Positions 18,753-28,620 are shown, numbered from the stretch's first letter. The stretch is DNA of 64,000 nt from Aliidiomarina sp. B3213 (GCF_003290085.1 NZ_QMKJ01000001.1:992001-1056000), one strand, 5' to 3'. Made by a program: numbers and translations. Notes: a model not told the origin generated them from the sequence alone.

Positions 18753-20378
18753 ATGACCGCTACATTAGACGTTAGTACCGAACTCAAACTTGTAAAACGC
18801 CTCAATGAAATTGGCATTGCACTTTCCGCTGAAAGTGACGAAGTGAAACTACTCGAGTTAATCCTAAGCAGTACGCGCGACTTAACGTCGGCAGACGGCG
18901 GAACGCTCTATATTGTTAAAGACGACGAAGACGCGAAAAGTAAAGTACTTCAGTTCAAGTTAGTACAAAACGATACGCTTGGCGTTAAGCTGGGAGGTAC
19001 TGGCGACCCCATAGATAATCGTTTCCCAGATTTACCATGCTATCTAGAGTCTGGCGAAGCTAACAACAAGATGGTAGCCGTTCATGCTGTTGTGTCGGAA
19101 CAAACTATTAATATTGCCGACGCATACGAAGAAGAAGGTTTCGACTTTTCTGGCACAAAGAAGTTTGATGAAACAACAGGTTATCGCTCTAAGTCGATGC
19201 TCGTAGTTCCCATGCGGAACCATGAAAATGAAGTCATTGCAGCCATTCAACTTTTAAATAAGCAAGACGACAAAGGCAACACCATTACCTTTGACGAAGA
19301 AGACTTAGAGCTAGTTTCTAGCTTAGCTTCTCAAGCAGCAATTGCACTGACCAACAGACGACTCATTGATGACCTACATCACCTTTTTGACAGCTTCACT
19401 CAAGTTATCGCAAGCGCTATCGACGCCAAATCACCGCAAACAGGCGCGCACTGTCGACGGGTACCCGACGCCACAATCATGATTGCTGAAGCTGCCAGTG
19501 GCTCCGATTTCCCTGGCATTGAAGGCTTTGAAATGTCTGAAGAGGAAATGTATGAGTTACGCACAGCGGCCTGGATGCACGACTGCGGCAAAATTGTAAC
19601 TCCACCACATGTTGTTGAGAAGTCGACCAAACTAGAAACCATAAATGACAGAATTCACGCAGTAGAAGCTCGTTTAGAGCGCATTCGCATGGAGTACAAA
19701 GTGAAAGCGCTGGAAGCAAAAGCGAATAACCAACCCGAGCCTGAAGCCTGTAAAACCTATAACGATGCCTTTTTTAAAGACACGCTAGCGTTCTTGAGGA
19801 CGTGCAATAAAGGCTCCGAGTTTACTGAAGAAAAAGATTTAAGCCGGTTACAAGAGCTTAGTGAGCTTTACTACACCGACATTGAGGGACAGAAACACCC
19901 GTTAATCACCCCAAATGAACTTGAAAACCTGAGCATCAGACGCGGGACTCTAACCGACGAAGAGCGGCAGATCATGGAAGATCACATGGTACATACCATT
20001 AACATGCTCAGTAAACTTCCATTTCCGAAACATCTGCGCCGTGTACCTGAGTTTGCTGGCGGTCACCACGAGCGAATGGACGGTTCAGGCTACCCATTAG
20101 GGCTAACTCGAGAACAAATGTCGGTGCCTGCCAGAATTATGGGCATTGCCGATGTGTTCGAGGCTTTAACCGCCCCTGAACGCACATATAAGAAGCCTAT
20201 GCCTCTCTCGCAAACACTGAATATTATGTCGAATATGGTATTAAACAGTCATCTTGACCCTGACTTGTTTAAGATGTTTGTCGAGAAAAAGGTGTACTTG
20301 CGCTACGCTGAAAAGTACTTAACACCAGAACAAATTGATGACGTTGCTGTAGATGAAATTCTCGGCAAGCTCGCCTAA
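18753..20378 (+). CDS. GAF-HD-GYP cyclic-di-GMP phosphodiesterase
   Basis: This 541-residue protein has an N-terminal GAF domain (about residues 15-200, ending in VSSLASQAAIALTNRRL) and a HD-GYP domain with HD at residues 276-277 (WMHDCGKI) and HHERMDGSGYP at 438-448. All signature residues are present, so it should hydrolyse cyclic-di-GMP. Between the HD and HHE motifs lie about 160 residues, roughly 100 more than usual, rich in charged helix (residues 295-330). AGGGG precedes the ATG. It leads a three-gene unit with a phosphodiesterase and a cyclase. Confidence 0.9.
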   Translation: MTATLDVSTELKLVKRLNEIGIALSAESDEVKLLELILSSTRDLTSADGGTLYIVKDDEDAKSKVLQFKLVQNDTLGVKLGGTGDPIDNRFPDLPCYLESGEANNKMVAVHAVVSEQTINIADAYEEEGFDFSGTKKFDETTGYRSKSMLVVPMRNHENEVIAAIQLLNKQDDKGNTITFDEEDLELVSSLASQAAIALTNRRLIDDLHHLFDSFTQVIASAIDAKSPQTGAHCRRVPDATIMIAEAASGSDFPGIEGFEMSEEEMYELRTAAWMHDCGKIVTPPHVVEKSTKLETINDRIHAVEARLERIRMEYKVKALEAKANNQPEPEACKTYNDAFFKDTLAFLRTCNKGSEFTEEKDLSRLQELSELYYTDIEGQKHPLITPNELENLSIRRGTLTDEERQIMEDHMVHTINMLSKLPFPKHLRRVPEFAGGHHERMDGSGYPLGLTREQMSVPARIMGIADVFEALTAPERTYKKPMPLSQTLNIMSNMVLNSHLDPDLFKMFVEKKVYLRYAEKYLTPEQIDDVAVDEILGKLA

Positions 20379-20395
20379 AGCATAAGGATTTTTCG

Positions 20396-21145
20396 ATGTT
20401 TAATATTGATGTCTTGGGATGTAGCGGTGGTGTTGGAGGCTCTTCTGGAAGTACCTGTTTAAGGGTGCACCCTTCAATTTTAATCGACGCTGGTAGTGGT
20501 TTGGCAGAGCTTTCCATAAAAGAAATGCGAGCTATACGTCACATTTTTATTACCCATGCCCACATGGACCATATTTGTCATTTACCCACCTTTCTTTCGA
20601 ACTTATTCGATGAAGTGCCCTACCCCATAAAGGTTTATGCGCAACAAGAAACCATTGATGTTTTAAAGGAGCATATTTTCAACTGGAAAATATGGCCAGA
20701 CTTTTTAAAACTGCCTGATGAAGCCGACCCTATTCTTGAGTTTGTTCCCTTATCCGCTAAACAAACTGTAACGCTTGAGGGAATTTCATTTACACCTTTC
20801 GAAGTTGAGCACACTGTTCCTACATTTGCATATAGTGTGCAAGACCAAGATCAGCACTTCGTATTTTCTGCTGACACAAAGCTAAGCCAAGCTGTGGTAG
20901 ATAAGTTGAATAGCTTACCGCCTATGGACACGTTTATGGTGGAGTGCGCTTTTCCTGATCGTTACGAAGATTTGGCTGATGTTTCATGCCATCTCACGCC
21001 TAAGAACGTTTCTGCATTGCTTCAGAAATTAGAAACACCACCGAAAAACGTTTGGATTACGCATCTTAAGCCGGCTTATGAGTCAGAGTTACGCCAACTC
21101 TTCGCTAGTGATGAGCAGTTTAGCGGCTGGAACATTCTGGAATAA
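20396..21145 (+). CDS. Metallo-beta-lactamase-fold cyclic nucleotide phosphodiesterase-like protein
   Basis: This 249-residue metallo-hydrolase has the metal motif THAHMDHI near residues 53-60, an early GCSGG motif, a later EVEHTVPTFAY and HLKPAYE. The pattern matches class II 3',5'-cyclic nucleotide phosphodiesterases more than lactonases. AAGGA precedes the ATG, 17 nt after the HD-GYP gene, and 8 nt separate it from the cyclase. Placement next to a class III cyclase suggests it degrades the product of that enzyme; this is inference. Confidence 0.75.
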   Translation: MFNIDVLGCSGGVGGSSGSTCLRVHPSILIDAGSGLAELSIKEMRAIRHIFITHAHMDHICHLPTFLSNLFDEVPYPIKVYAQQETIDVLKEHIFNWKIWPDFLKLPDEADPILEFVPLSAKQTVTLEGISFTPFEVEHTVPTFAYSVQDQDQHFVFSADTKLSQAVVDKLNSLPPMDTFMVECAFPDRYEDLADVSCHLTPKNVSALLQKLETPPKNVWITHLKPAYESELRQLFASDEQFSGWNILE

Positions 21146-21153
21146 CCGCTAGC

Positions 21154-23385
21154 ATGGCTAAGATAAAAAAGCATGGAATAGGCTCTAGAACATTTCAGGC
21201 CACAATAAGTTTAATTATCTTATTTTGGGTTATTGGCGAGCAAGTTGGTGTGTGGTCTTCAAATGTTTTACAACGGTTAGAATGGCTCTCTTTTGACGAA
21301 CGCGTTGTACAAACACTCGACGGAACCCACGACCCCGGTATCGTTATTGTCGATATCGACGAGAAAAGCTTACAGGAGTTTGGCCAATGGCCCTGGCCTA
21401 GAGCTTATGTGGCACGGCTGGTTTACGAACTATTTGAGAGTTACCAAATACAATTGCTTGGACTCGACGTGATTTTTGCAGAGCCAGAGTCAAACCTTCT
21501 AGCCACCCAGTGGCAGCAACTGCGACAAAGCTACCCGAACCTACCCGAGACTCCGTCTATTGCTAGCGGTGACGCGGTTTTAGGCAACGTTCTTATGAGT
21601 TATCCCACAGTGTCGGCGTTCTACTTCGACTCTTCATTGCAAGTCGGTTCTGGCGCCGAGTCACAAGGAGTGCTTCCACCTCCTCTGCAAGTCACCAACC
21701 CGAAGCAAGAGTGGCAGCAATTACCTTTGGTGCGCCCAACTCGTTTCAGCAGCAACAACGAAGAGGTACAACCGTTCGTAATGTCGGGAGGTTATTTTGA
21801 CAACCCTCTTGTAGATGAAGACGGAGTGTTTAGACGTGTACCTCTTTTCCAGGTTTGGCAGGACGAACTTTACCCCAGTCTGCCTCTAGCCATGTTTTCC
21901 ACTTTACTTGGACAGCCACCTGCAAATTTAGACATTTATGAGGGAGGAGGTCAGAAACATTTAGAAGGTGTTGATGTAGGTGGATTCTATTTCCCCACAG
22001 ATCCACAAGGTGCGGTTCTTGTTCCTTGGTTTGGTACACGCGAACATTTCGATTATATATCTGCCTCTGATGTATTGTTTGGAGAAGTGCCCCAAGAGCA
22101 ACTCGCGGGGAAAATTGTTTTATTGGGAACGTCTGCACCAGGTTTAATGGATTTAAGGTCTACCCCAGTAGGAGCTGTATTTCCCGGAGTAGAAATACAT
22201 GCCAGTATTTTAGCTGGGATGCTGCAAATGAACTTCAAGTCAGAGCCCGGTTATAGCTTAGCCATTACGCTTATTGCGCTTCTTATCACGGGTCTACTTA
22301 TGACTTGGTACTATCCGCGATTAAGCTCCGTAGCCCTACTCAGTATTAGCACGCTACTTACAGCTACACATCTAGGTGTCAATCTATACGCTTGGCAGCA
22401 AGGATTAGTATTACCACTGGCCTCTGGATTGCTGCTTCTGTTACTGCTAACCGGATGGCACTTATCCATGAACTTCTGGCGTGAGAGCCTGCAAAAAAGA
22501 CAGGTTGCAGAACAATTTGGGCGCTACATTCCCCCAGAGCTCGTTACCGACATTGTAGCGTCTCCCGAAGCGCAAGATATGTTAGGGCAAGAAAAGGAGC
22601 TGACCGTTTTGTTCTCCGATGTCCGCGGATTTACTTCATTTTCTGAAAATATTCCCCCTGCCGAATTAACCGAAGTTATGAACCGGTTACTGACGCCTGT
22701 AACTAAGGCGATTCATAACAACAAGGGCACCATCGACAAATACATGGGTGACGCAGTAATGGCATTCTGGGGAGCCCCACTAAAAGACCAACAACACGCT
22801 ATTCATGCCTTGGAAGGTGCGCTTGCTATGCAAGACGCATTAAAAGAAATTAACGACACTTTCGTACAAGAAGGTAAAAAGGCATTGGCGATGGGAATTG
22901 GCGTTCATACTGGGCTTATGAACGTCGGTAATATGGGCTCCGAGTTCCGCATGGCGTACACAGTGCTTGGCGACAACGTAAATTTAGGCTCAAGGCTAGA
23001 AGGCTTAACGAAAGGCTACGGTGTAGACATTCTGTTTAGCGAGAGCACCTTAGAGCACATCGAGAAATATGCTGAGGAACAATTCGTATATCGCAAAGTA
23101 GACCGAGTACGTGTTAAAGGCAGAGAAGCGCCTCTAACCATTTATGAGCTAATGGGTTATCAAGCAGATAGCCAAGCATCGCCAGCACAAGTAACGAGCT
23201 CGAATAAGGCATTGGCATGTTATGAACAAGGCCAGTTTAAAGAGGCTAAGCGACTGTTTAGGGAGCATTTAGAACAGTGGCCTAACGATAAACTAGCCAA
23301 ATTGTATGTAGGACGATGCAAAGAATATATTGAAGAGCCACCGGGTGAAAACTGGGACGGCGTTTTCACCCACAAAACTAAATAA
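21154..23385 (+). CDS. CHASE2-domain class III adenylate/guanylate cyclase
   Basis: This 743-residue membrane protein has one N-terminal helix (residues 15-33), a large CHASE2 extracytoplasmic sensor (about 40-350), three more helices (about 360-440) and a class III cyclase domain (about 475-665). Metal-binding Asp residues are in FSDVRGF (near 488) and GDAVMAFWG (near 531), the purine-selecting Lys in DKYMGD, and LGDNVNLGSRLE follows near 604. The Lys/Asp combination is the adenylate type. The C-terminal 70 residues look TPR-like (ALACYEQGQFKEAKRLFREH). It is the last gene of the second-messenger unit. Confidence 0.9.
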   Translation: MAKIKKHGIGSRTFQATISLIILFWVIGEQVGVWSSNVLQRLEWLSFDERVVQTLDGTHDPGIVIVDIDEKSLQEFGQWPWPRAYVARLVYELFESYQIQLLGLDVIFAEPESNLLATQWQQLRQSYPNLPETPSIASGDAVLGNVLMSYPTVSAFYFDSSLQVGSGAESQGVLPPPLQVTNPKQEWQQLPLVRPTRFSSNNEEVQPFVMSGGYFDNPLVDEDGVFRRVPLFQVWQDELYPSLPLAMFSTLLGQPPANLDIYEGGGQKHLEGVDVGGFYFPTDPQGAVLVPWFGTREHFDYISASDVLFGEVPQEQLAGKIVLLGTSAPGLMDLRSTPVGAVFPGVEIHASILAGMLQMNFKSEPGYSLAITLIALLITGLLMTWYYPRLSSVALLSISTLLTATHLGVNLYAWQQGLVLPLASGLLLLLLLTGWHLSMNFWRESLQKRQVAEQFGRYIPPELVTDIVASPEAQDMLGQEKELTVLFSDVRGFTSFSENIPPAELTEVMNRLLTPVTKAIHNNKGTIDKYMGDAVMAFWGAPLKDQQHAIHALEGALAMQDALKEINDTFVQEGKKALAMGIGVHTGLMNVGNMGSEFRMAYTVLGDNVNLGSRLEGLTKGYGVDILFSESTLEHIEKYAEEQFVYRKVDRVRVKGREAPLTIYELMGYQADSQASPAQVTSSNKALACYEQGQFKEAKRLFREHLEQWPNDKLAKLYVGRCKEYIEEPPGENWDGVFTHKTK

Positions 23386-23387
23386 CT

Positions 23388-23828
23388 TTATAGCGTTCGA
23401 GCCGCCGTAGCCACTACCACGAACCAAATTAGGTGCGTACCTGCGACAACAAAGGTAATGGGTTTTCTAAACCTTTCGTACCACGTTTGATTCACCATTT
23501 TTATGTCGTAGTTAAGCCATAGTAAATACACAGCAGCTAGAACAAGTAACGCGACCTTTTCATTCAGAAATGACACGCTAGCCCAAGCTACAATAGATGG
23601 CAGCATACAAATCAGTAGCGCGCCTTGAGGGCGTGGCAGGTTCTCTGTCATAGCTAACGCCCAATGAATACCGCCCAAAAAGGACAAAATAACCGCACTG
23701 TAAATAAGAAAAACCTGTAATAAAAAGTCAGGATATACATGAAAAGCCCCCAGCACAGCAGTCACAATAAACGGGACTAATCCGAACCATGCCAAGCGTG
23801 TTGCTTGTTGTACTAATGGGCTTTCCAT
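23388..23828 (-). CDS. DUF3429 membrane protein
   Basis: A 146-residue protein with about five hydrophobic segments and the signature YSAVILSFLGGIHWALAM found in DUF3429 proteins. An in-frame TTG lies at 23834, but the ATG at 23828 has AGGA at good spacing. The antiporter gene ends 8 nt upstream, so the two are probably one transcript. Function unknown. Confidence 0.75.
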   Translation of the reverse strand: MESPLVQQATRLAWFGLVPFIVTAVLGAFHVYPDFLLQVFLIYSAVILSFLGGIHWALAMTENLPRPQGALLICMLPSIVAWASVSFLNEKVALLVLAAVYLLWLNYDIKMVNQTWYERFRKPITFVVAGTHLIWFVVVATAARTL

Positions 23829-23836
23829 ATTCAATC

Positions 23837-24829
23837 CTAGGTTAATGAATTTGCTTGTATAACTGAAAACACTAGCCAGCCGATGTAACCCAAATAAATA
23901 GCTACGAAAGCCGAACCTTCTATACGATTAATGCGCGCTGGTCTTTGCGGTTGCCACGACTGAGGACGCCAAGAGAACGCAGCCATAATGAGTGTAAGAG
24001 CAAGCATTAATGTCCAGTCACGCAATAGGACTTCAGCTGCTACTGAAATAGGTTCAATTGCGCCAGCTATACCTACTACGGCCAATGTATTGAAAAGGTT
24101 TGAACCGATAAGGTTGCCTAAAGCTAAGTCATGTTCTTGCTTACGAATAGCCACCATAGCAGCTGCTAATTCAGGCAAAGAAGTGCCTAAAGCAACAATA
24201 GTTAAACCTATAATGAGGTCGTCGACTCCGAATGCGGTAGCAATTTCCACCGCGCCCCATACCAACACCCGAGAACTGATAATAAGCAGTACGAGACCAA
24301 CCAAAAGCCATACAATAGCCATTTTTAAAGACAACGGATGCGCTTCTAATTCTTTGTCGGTGTCGGTACCAATAATGTCTTCGTTCTTTTGTTGTAATAC
24401 CATCCACAACATTACAGCGACAAAAGCCACCAGCAAAACGACAGCGTCTAAACGGCTTATAGTGCCGTCTAAGATTTGATAGCCGGCCAATAAGGTTACT
24501 GCGATAAGCAACGGTATTTCTTTTCTTAATACCCCTGAACTCACAGTCATAGGAAGTAACGCAGCACTTAACCCTAAGACTAAACCAATATTGGTAATAT
24601 TAGAGCCATACGCATTACCCAATGCCAAACCTGGATTACCGCTCGAGGCAGCAAATGCTGAAACGACCATTTCCGGCGCCGAGGTACCGAAGCCGATAAC
24701 AATCATGCCGATGATTAAGGGCGAAACGCCTAGAATTTTTGATGTTCCTGCAGCACCTTCAATAAACTTGTCAGCACTCCACACCAAAACCGCCAATCCA
24801 ATTACTAGAGCGACAATAGGTAACAGCAT
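23837..24829 (-). CDS. CaCA-family calcium/sodium antiporter (YrbG-like)
   Basis: This 330-residue inner-membrane protein has the two inverted alpha-repeat motifs of Ca2+/cation antiporters: VIGFGTSAPEMVVSAFAA with GNAYGSNITNIGLVLG in the first half and VALGTSLPELAAAMVA with GNLIGSNLFNTLAVVG in the second. Ten helices are expected. GGAGA precedes the ATG. It is divergent from the dGTPase gene. Ion specificity cannot be read from sequence. Confidence 0.9.
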   Translation of the reverse strand: MLLPIVALVIGLAVLVWSADKFIEGAAGTSKILGVSPLIIGMIVIGFGTSAPEMVVSAFAASSGNPGLALGNAYGSNITNIGLVLGLSAALLPMTVSSGVLRKEIPLLIAVTLLAGYQILDGTISRLDAVVLLVAFVAVMLWMVLQQKNEDIIGTDTDKELEAHPLSLKMAIVWLLVGLVLLIISSRVLVWGAVEIATAFGVDDLIIGLTIVALGTSLPELAAAMVAIRKQEHDLALGNLIGSNLFNTLAVVGIAGAIEPISVAAEVLLRDWTLMLALTLIMAAFSWRPQSWQPQRPARINRIEGSAFVAIYLGYIGWLVFSVIQANSLT

Positions 24830-25001
24830 AAAATCTCCATAATTATTTTATGGCACACATGATACATGGCTCGGTGCCACAATGAGAAGTCTGATATGAA
24901 ATTACCACGACATTGCTTATTACCTACGCTAGCTATGGAGCACGTTGCGGTATTCTGCTAATGTTTGAGCCTCTTTTTTGATTCAATACAGGAATGCTTT
25001 C

Positions 25002-26306
25002 ATGTCTGATGTTTGGCTTGAGCGACGCTCGCAAGATGCACCGCAAAGACCGGGAGATTTAAGGAACCCATGGCAACGCGATCGCGCGCGAGTTCTTCAC
25101 TCAGCAGCATTTCGAAGGCTTCAGTCGAAAACTCAAATTATGAATGTTGGGGAGAACGACTTTTATAGAACGCGTTTAACCCACTCATTAGAAGCGGCTC
25201 AAATTGGAGCTTCGCTTATTAATCAAATAAAGCATACTGGGTCAGAGTTGGGCGTAACGCTTTTACCTGACGAAAGCTTAATGGAAGCGCTTTGTTTAGC
25301 TCACGACATCGGGCACCCGCCATTCGGCCATGGTGGTGAAACCGCACTTAACTACAAAATGTTAGCCAGCGGTGGTTTTGAAGGAAACGGGCAAACATTC
25401 AGAATTGTCGGACGCTTAGAAAGCTACCATGCAGACCATGGTATGGACCTAACTCGCAGAACACTCCTTGGACTTTTAAAGTACCCAGTATTAATGCCTG
25501 ATGAGGCCATGAAGAACCAAGTTCCAGACGCAACGGACAATCCTCGTAGTTTGGCCAACTTCAAACCTGCGAAAGCGCTCTATGCGGCTGACAGTGACTT
25601 GCTCAATTGGGTTTTAGAGCCTCTGTCCAAAGAAGACCGCGAGGCTTTCCAAAGTGTCGACCAACTCTCTCATTCGCCGTTTCAAAAGTCTTTACATAAG
25701 TCTTTTGACGCTTCATTAATGGAGCTTGCCGACGACATCGCCTATGGGGTGCACGATCTAGAGGACGCTGTGGTAACGGGAACGCTTAAGGCAGAGCAGT
25801 GGCACACTTTTATGGGCGAGCGAATAGATGCTCTACCCTCCTCGCTTAAACAGCTTATGGAAAAGCTTGCGCTCGATCTTTTCTCTAGCGAGCATCACGC
25901 GCGCAAAAATGCCATTGGAGCATTGGTTAATATTTTCGTAACCAGTGTTCATGTAACCGAGAGCTTGCCACAGGCCAGTGAGCCTTTAGTGAAGTTTAAT
26001 GCGTCTTTGCCTTCCGCAGAGCGCGAACTTCTTAATGCCCTCAAATCGGTGGTTTTTGAGCACGTTATTAACACCCCAGATATACAGCAGCTGCGTTACC
26101 GTAGCCAAAATATGTTATTGAATTTGTTCAGTGCATTTCACTCTGAGCCGTTACGTTTGTTGCCTAGCAACTCAAGACAAAGATGGGAAAAAGCGTTTCA
26201 AGAGGAAGGCCAACAGGGCGCAGACAGAGTCCTGTGTGATTACATCGCCGGTATGACCGACGACTATGCAGCGCGTATGTACCAAAGATTATTTGGCACC
26301 TTTTAA
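25002..26306 (+). CDS. dgt: dGTPase-like deoxynucleotide triphosphohydrolase
   Basis: This 434-residue HD-domain protein begins WLERRSQDAPQRPGDLRNPW and has RTRLTHSLEAAQIG, then LAHDIGHPPFGHGGE, the metal-binding HD core. It hydrolyses dNTPs to deoxynucleosides and triphosphate; members of this type often need a dNTP activator. The frame is open back to 24978, but the ATG at 25002 follows AGGAA at the right distance and starts at the family N-terminus. It converges on rsuA with a 4-nt overlap. Confidence 0.92.
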   Translation: MSDVWLERRSQDAPQRPGDLRNPWQRDRARVLHSAAFRRLQSKTQIMNVGENDFYRTRLTHSLEAAQIGASLINQIKHTGSELGVTLLPDESLMEALCLAHDIGHPPFGHGGETALNYKMLASGGFEGNGQTFRIVGRLESYHADHGMDLTRRTLLGLLKYPVLMPDEAMKNQVPDATDNPRSLANFKPAKALYAADSDLLNWVLEPLSKEDREAFQSVDQLSHSPFQKSLHKSFDASLMELADDIAYGVHDLEDAVVTGTLKAEQWHTFMGERIDALPSSLKQLMEKLALDLFSSEHHARKNAIGALVNIFVTSVHVTESLPQASEPLVKFNASLPSAERELLNALKSVVFEHVINTPDIQQLRYRSQNMLLNLFSAFHSEPLRLLPSNSRQRWEKAFQEEGQQGADRVLCDYIAGMTDDYAARMYQRLFGTF

Positions 26307-26992
26307 AACAGAGCTACTTCCTGTGCGGTAAGCGCTCTGTATTCGCCTTCTTGTAGCTCAGGGTCGAGCTTGAGCTCTCCCACCTGCTCGCGATGTAGAG
26401 CCTCTACTTTGTTACCCAAAGCCGCAAACATTCGTTTTACTTGGTGGTACTTACCTTCATAGAGCGTAACGAGTACCTCTTGCTCGTTTACAAATTCAAC
26501 TTCCGCAGGCGCTGTGAGTTGTTGCTCTCCGTTTAATTGAATCCCCTTTTGGAAAGCTTCTTTGTAAGACTCTTCTACTGGGTCTGCGAGCCAAGCACGG
26601 TAAACTTTGGCGCACTTGCGTTTGGGAGAGGTAATACGATGGGACCATTGCCCATCATTGGTAATCAACAATAGTCCAGTAGTGTCTAGGTCTAACCTTC
26701 CTACTGTGTGCACTTTATCTAGGTTCGGAAGCTCTAGATATGACAGGACGGGTAAGTGAGTAGGATCGTCATTTGCACAAACACAACCTGCGGGCTTATT
26801 CATCATTAGATAAGTAGGCCCCATCAGTTCAAGCTTTACACCGTTCCAGGTTACTTCGTCTGTAGTTTTTATCTTAGCGGCACCTTTTTTCTCTACACGG
26901 CCATTGACCTCAACCTCTTCGCGGTGAAGTGTTCTGGTTGCTTCCTTGCGGCTCATTCCTGTGGCTTCTGACAAAAACCTATCGACTCTCAT
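26303..26992 (-). CDS. rsuA: 16S rRNA pseudouridine-516 synthase RsuA
   Basis: This 229-residue protein has an N-terminal S4 domain (MRVDRFLSEATGMSRKEATR), the catalytic Asp in VGRLDLDTTGLLL, and the GKYHQVKRMFAALGNKVEALHRE block of the RsuA/RluB/E/F family. The S4 region and overall length fit RsuA best. The frame extends upstream to 27034, but AAGGA precedes the ATG at 26992, and the longer version would overlap the photolyase start. Confidence 0.88.
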   Translation of the reverse strand: MRVDRFLSEATGMSRKEATRTLHREEVEVNGRVEKKGAAKIKTTDEVTWNGVKLELMGPTYLMMNKPAGCVCANDDPTHLPVLSYLELPNLDKVHTVGRLDLDTTGLLLITNDGQWSHRITSPKRKCAKVYRAWLADPVEESYKEAFQKGIQLNGEQQLTAPAEVEFVNEQEVLVTLYEGKYHQVKRMFAALGNKVEALHREQVGELKLDPELQEGEYRALTAQEVALF

Positions 26993-27032
26993 ATTACAAA
27001 TCCTTTCATAGTTAATGCGCGTATTGTACATC

Positions 27033-28502
27033 ATGATAGATATTGTTTGGTTTAAACGTGACCTTAGAATTCGAGATCACGCTCCGCTTTCTTTCGCCTC
27101 TCGCTCAGGCCGCCCTACTCTACTTTTGGTGGTGATTGAGCCTATGCTGGTTGATGACGCTCACTACGGAGAGCACCATTGGCGCTTTTACTGGCAAAGC
27201 GTTCAGCAACTTCAGCGCCAGCTTGGTTCACAGCACAGAGTTCACGTTATCCAGTCGGATATGCTTGCAGCTTTAAAACGTCTCGCAAAGACATTTCCGG
27301 TAGCCAGAGTACTGAGCCACGAAGAAACAGGGATTAATCTCACTTACCAACGCGATATCGCAGTGAAGAGCTGGTGTAACAACAATAACGTGGAATGGTT
27401 AGAATTCCCCAGTAATGGCGTGGTAAGAGCCTGTAGAGATAGAGAAGGCTGGCGAAAGCATTGGTATCAAACGATGGCCAAGGCTCAATACCAAACTGAT
27501 TTGGCTCGACTTAATACTCTAGTTTGGCATGAACAACCCGAACTTTCGGTGCCGCAAGCCTGGTTAACGCACCAAACCAGGTTTCAACACGGCGGCGAAC
27601 TATCTGCATTGAAATGGCTTGAAGACTTTTGTTTAGAGCGTGGTAAGCGCTACGCTTTCGATATATCGAAACCGGCTGCAAGTAGGCGTTCTTGCTCACG
27701 TTTGTCACCCTATCTGGCTTTTGGAAACTTAAGCGTAAGGCAAGTTTGGCAACGTACAGGTCAGCTTAAGAGCCAACAAGGTTGGAGGAAATCGATACGA
27801 GCGTTGCATTCTAGACTTCGCTGGCATTGTCATTTTATTCAAAAGTTCGAAATGGACATACAGCTTGAGCGTTCATGCCTTAACCCAGCCTACGAAAACT
27901 TACATCGAAATGGGAACATAGAACACTTTAGTGCTTGGGCCCGCGGCAAAACGGGTATTCCTTTAGTTGATGCGTGCATGCGCTGTCTCCAACATACCGG
28001 CTATATTAACTTTCGCATGAGAGCCATGTTGGTTAGCTTTTTGACTCACCACCTTTGGTTAGACTGGCGTTTCGGCGCGAAACATTTGGGGCGGTTATTT
28101 CTTGATTTTGAACCTGGAATTCACTACCCGCAGTTTCAGATGCAAGCGGGCGTAACCAGTATTAACACAATCAGAATTTACAATCCGATTAAACAAGCGC
28201 AAGAGCATGACCCAAACGGTGAATTTATTCGCCAATGGGTACCCGAACTTTCTGCCATACCTAGTGCGTATATTCACACACCATGGGAAATGCCGCCGTT
28301 AGAGCAACTAGCAAGCAACTTTGAATTAGGTAAAGACTACCCGCACCCCATAGTTAACATTCAAGAGACAGGTAAGCGAGCAAGAGAATTTTTATGGAAG
28401 TGGAAGTCTCTTCCTGAAGTTAAAGCGTATAAAGAACAAATTCTGTTGCGTCATGTAGAGGGTCACCGAGACAAACGCGATGAAAAAGCAGCATTTACCT
28501 GA
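27033..28502 (+). CDS. Photolyase/cryptochrome-family FAD-binding protein (divergent lineage)
   Basis: This 489-residue protein has an N-terminal photolyase alpha/beta domain ([18 protein letters not shown]) and a helical FAD domain ([25 protein letters not shown]). In the FAD domain several positions usual in CPD photolyases differ: where E. coli PhrB has HNRLRM this has NFRMRA, the GGWQW region reads YPQFQM, and the Asp of TGTD is replaced in TSINT. The rest ([19 protein letters not shown]) is conserved. These features suggest a separate photolyase-like lineage; whether it repairs DNA or signals is open. The start at 27033 is chosen by alignment; an in-frame ATG at 27015 overlaps rsuA upstream. 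It heads a light-repair operon. Confidence 0.85.
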   Translation: MIDIVWFKRDLRIRDHAPLSFASRSGRPTLLLVVIEPMLVDDAHYGEHHWRFYWQSVQQLQRQLGSQHRVHVIQSDMLAALKRLAKTFPVARVLSHEETGINLTYQRDIAVKSWCNNNNVEWLEFPSNGVVRACRDREGWRKHWYQTMAKAQYQTDLARLNTLVWHEQPELSVPQAWLTHQTRFQHGGELSALKWLEDFCLERGKRYAFDISKPAASRRSCSRLSPYLAFGNLSVRQVWQRTGQLKSQQGWRKSIRALHSRLRWHCHFIQKFEMDIQLERSCLNPAYENLHRNGNIEHFSAWARGKTGIPLVDACMRCLQHTGYINFRMRAMLVSFLTHHLWLDWRFGAKHLGRLFLDFEPGIHYPQFQMQAGVTSINTIRIYNPIKQAQEHDPNGEFIRQWVPELSAIPSAYIHTPWEMPPLEQLASNFELGKDYPHPIVNIQETGKRAREFLWKWKSLPEVKAYKEQILLRHVEGHRDKRDEKAAFT

Positions 28503-28620
28503 GAAAACCTGCCCCGTCTGCAATCGTCCTTTCCTTTGGAGAAAGAAATGGAAGGATGTTTGGGATGAGGTGAAATACTGCTCTGAACGTTGCCGCCGTA
28601 ACCGAAGACTAAATTCGTAA
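28480..28620 (+). CDS. DUF2256 small zinc-finger protein
   Basis: This 46-residue protein starts [18 protein letters not shown] and contains [19 protein letters not shown], the signature of DUF2256. Four Cys (CPVC and CSERC) should bind zinc. It overlaps the end of the photolyase-like gene by 23 nt in another frame. DUF2256 genes are, as I recall, repeatedly found next to or fused with photolyase/cryptochrome genes, and this position agrees. Function unknown. Confidence 0.9.
   Translation: MKKQHLPEKTCPVCNRPFLWRKKWKDVWDEVKYCSERCRRNRRLNS

Noticed and set aside
23988-24479. A 163-residue plus-strand reading frame.
   Set aside because: It lies opposite the well-supported CaCA antiporter and has the low-complexity composition of an antisense shadow.
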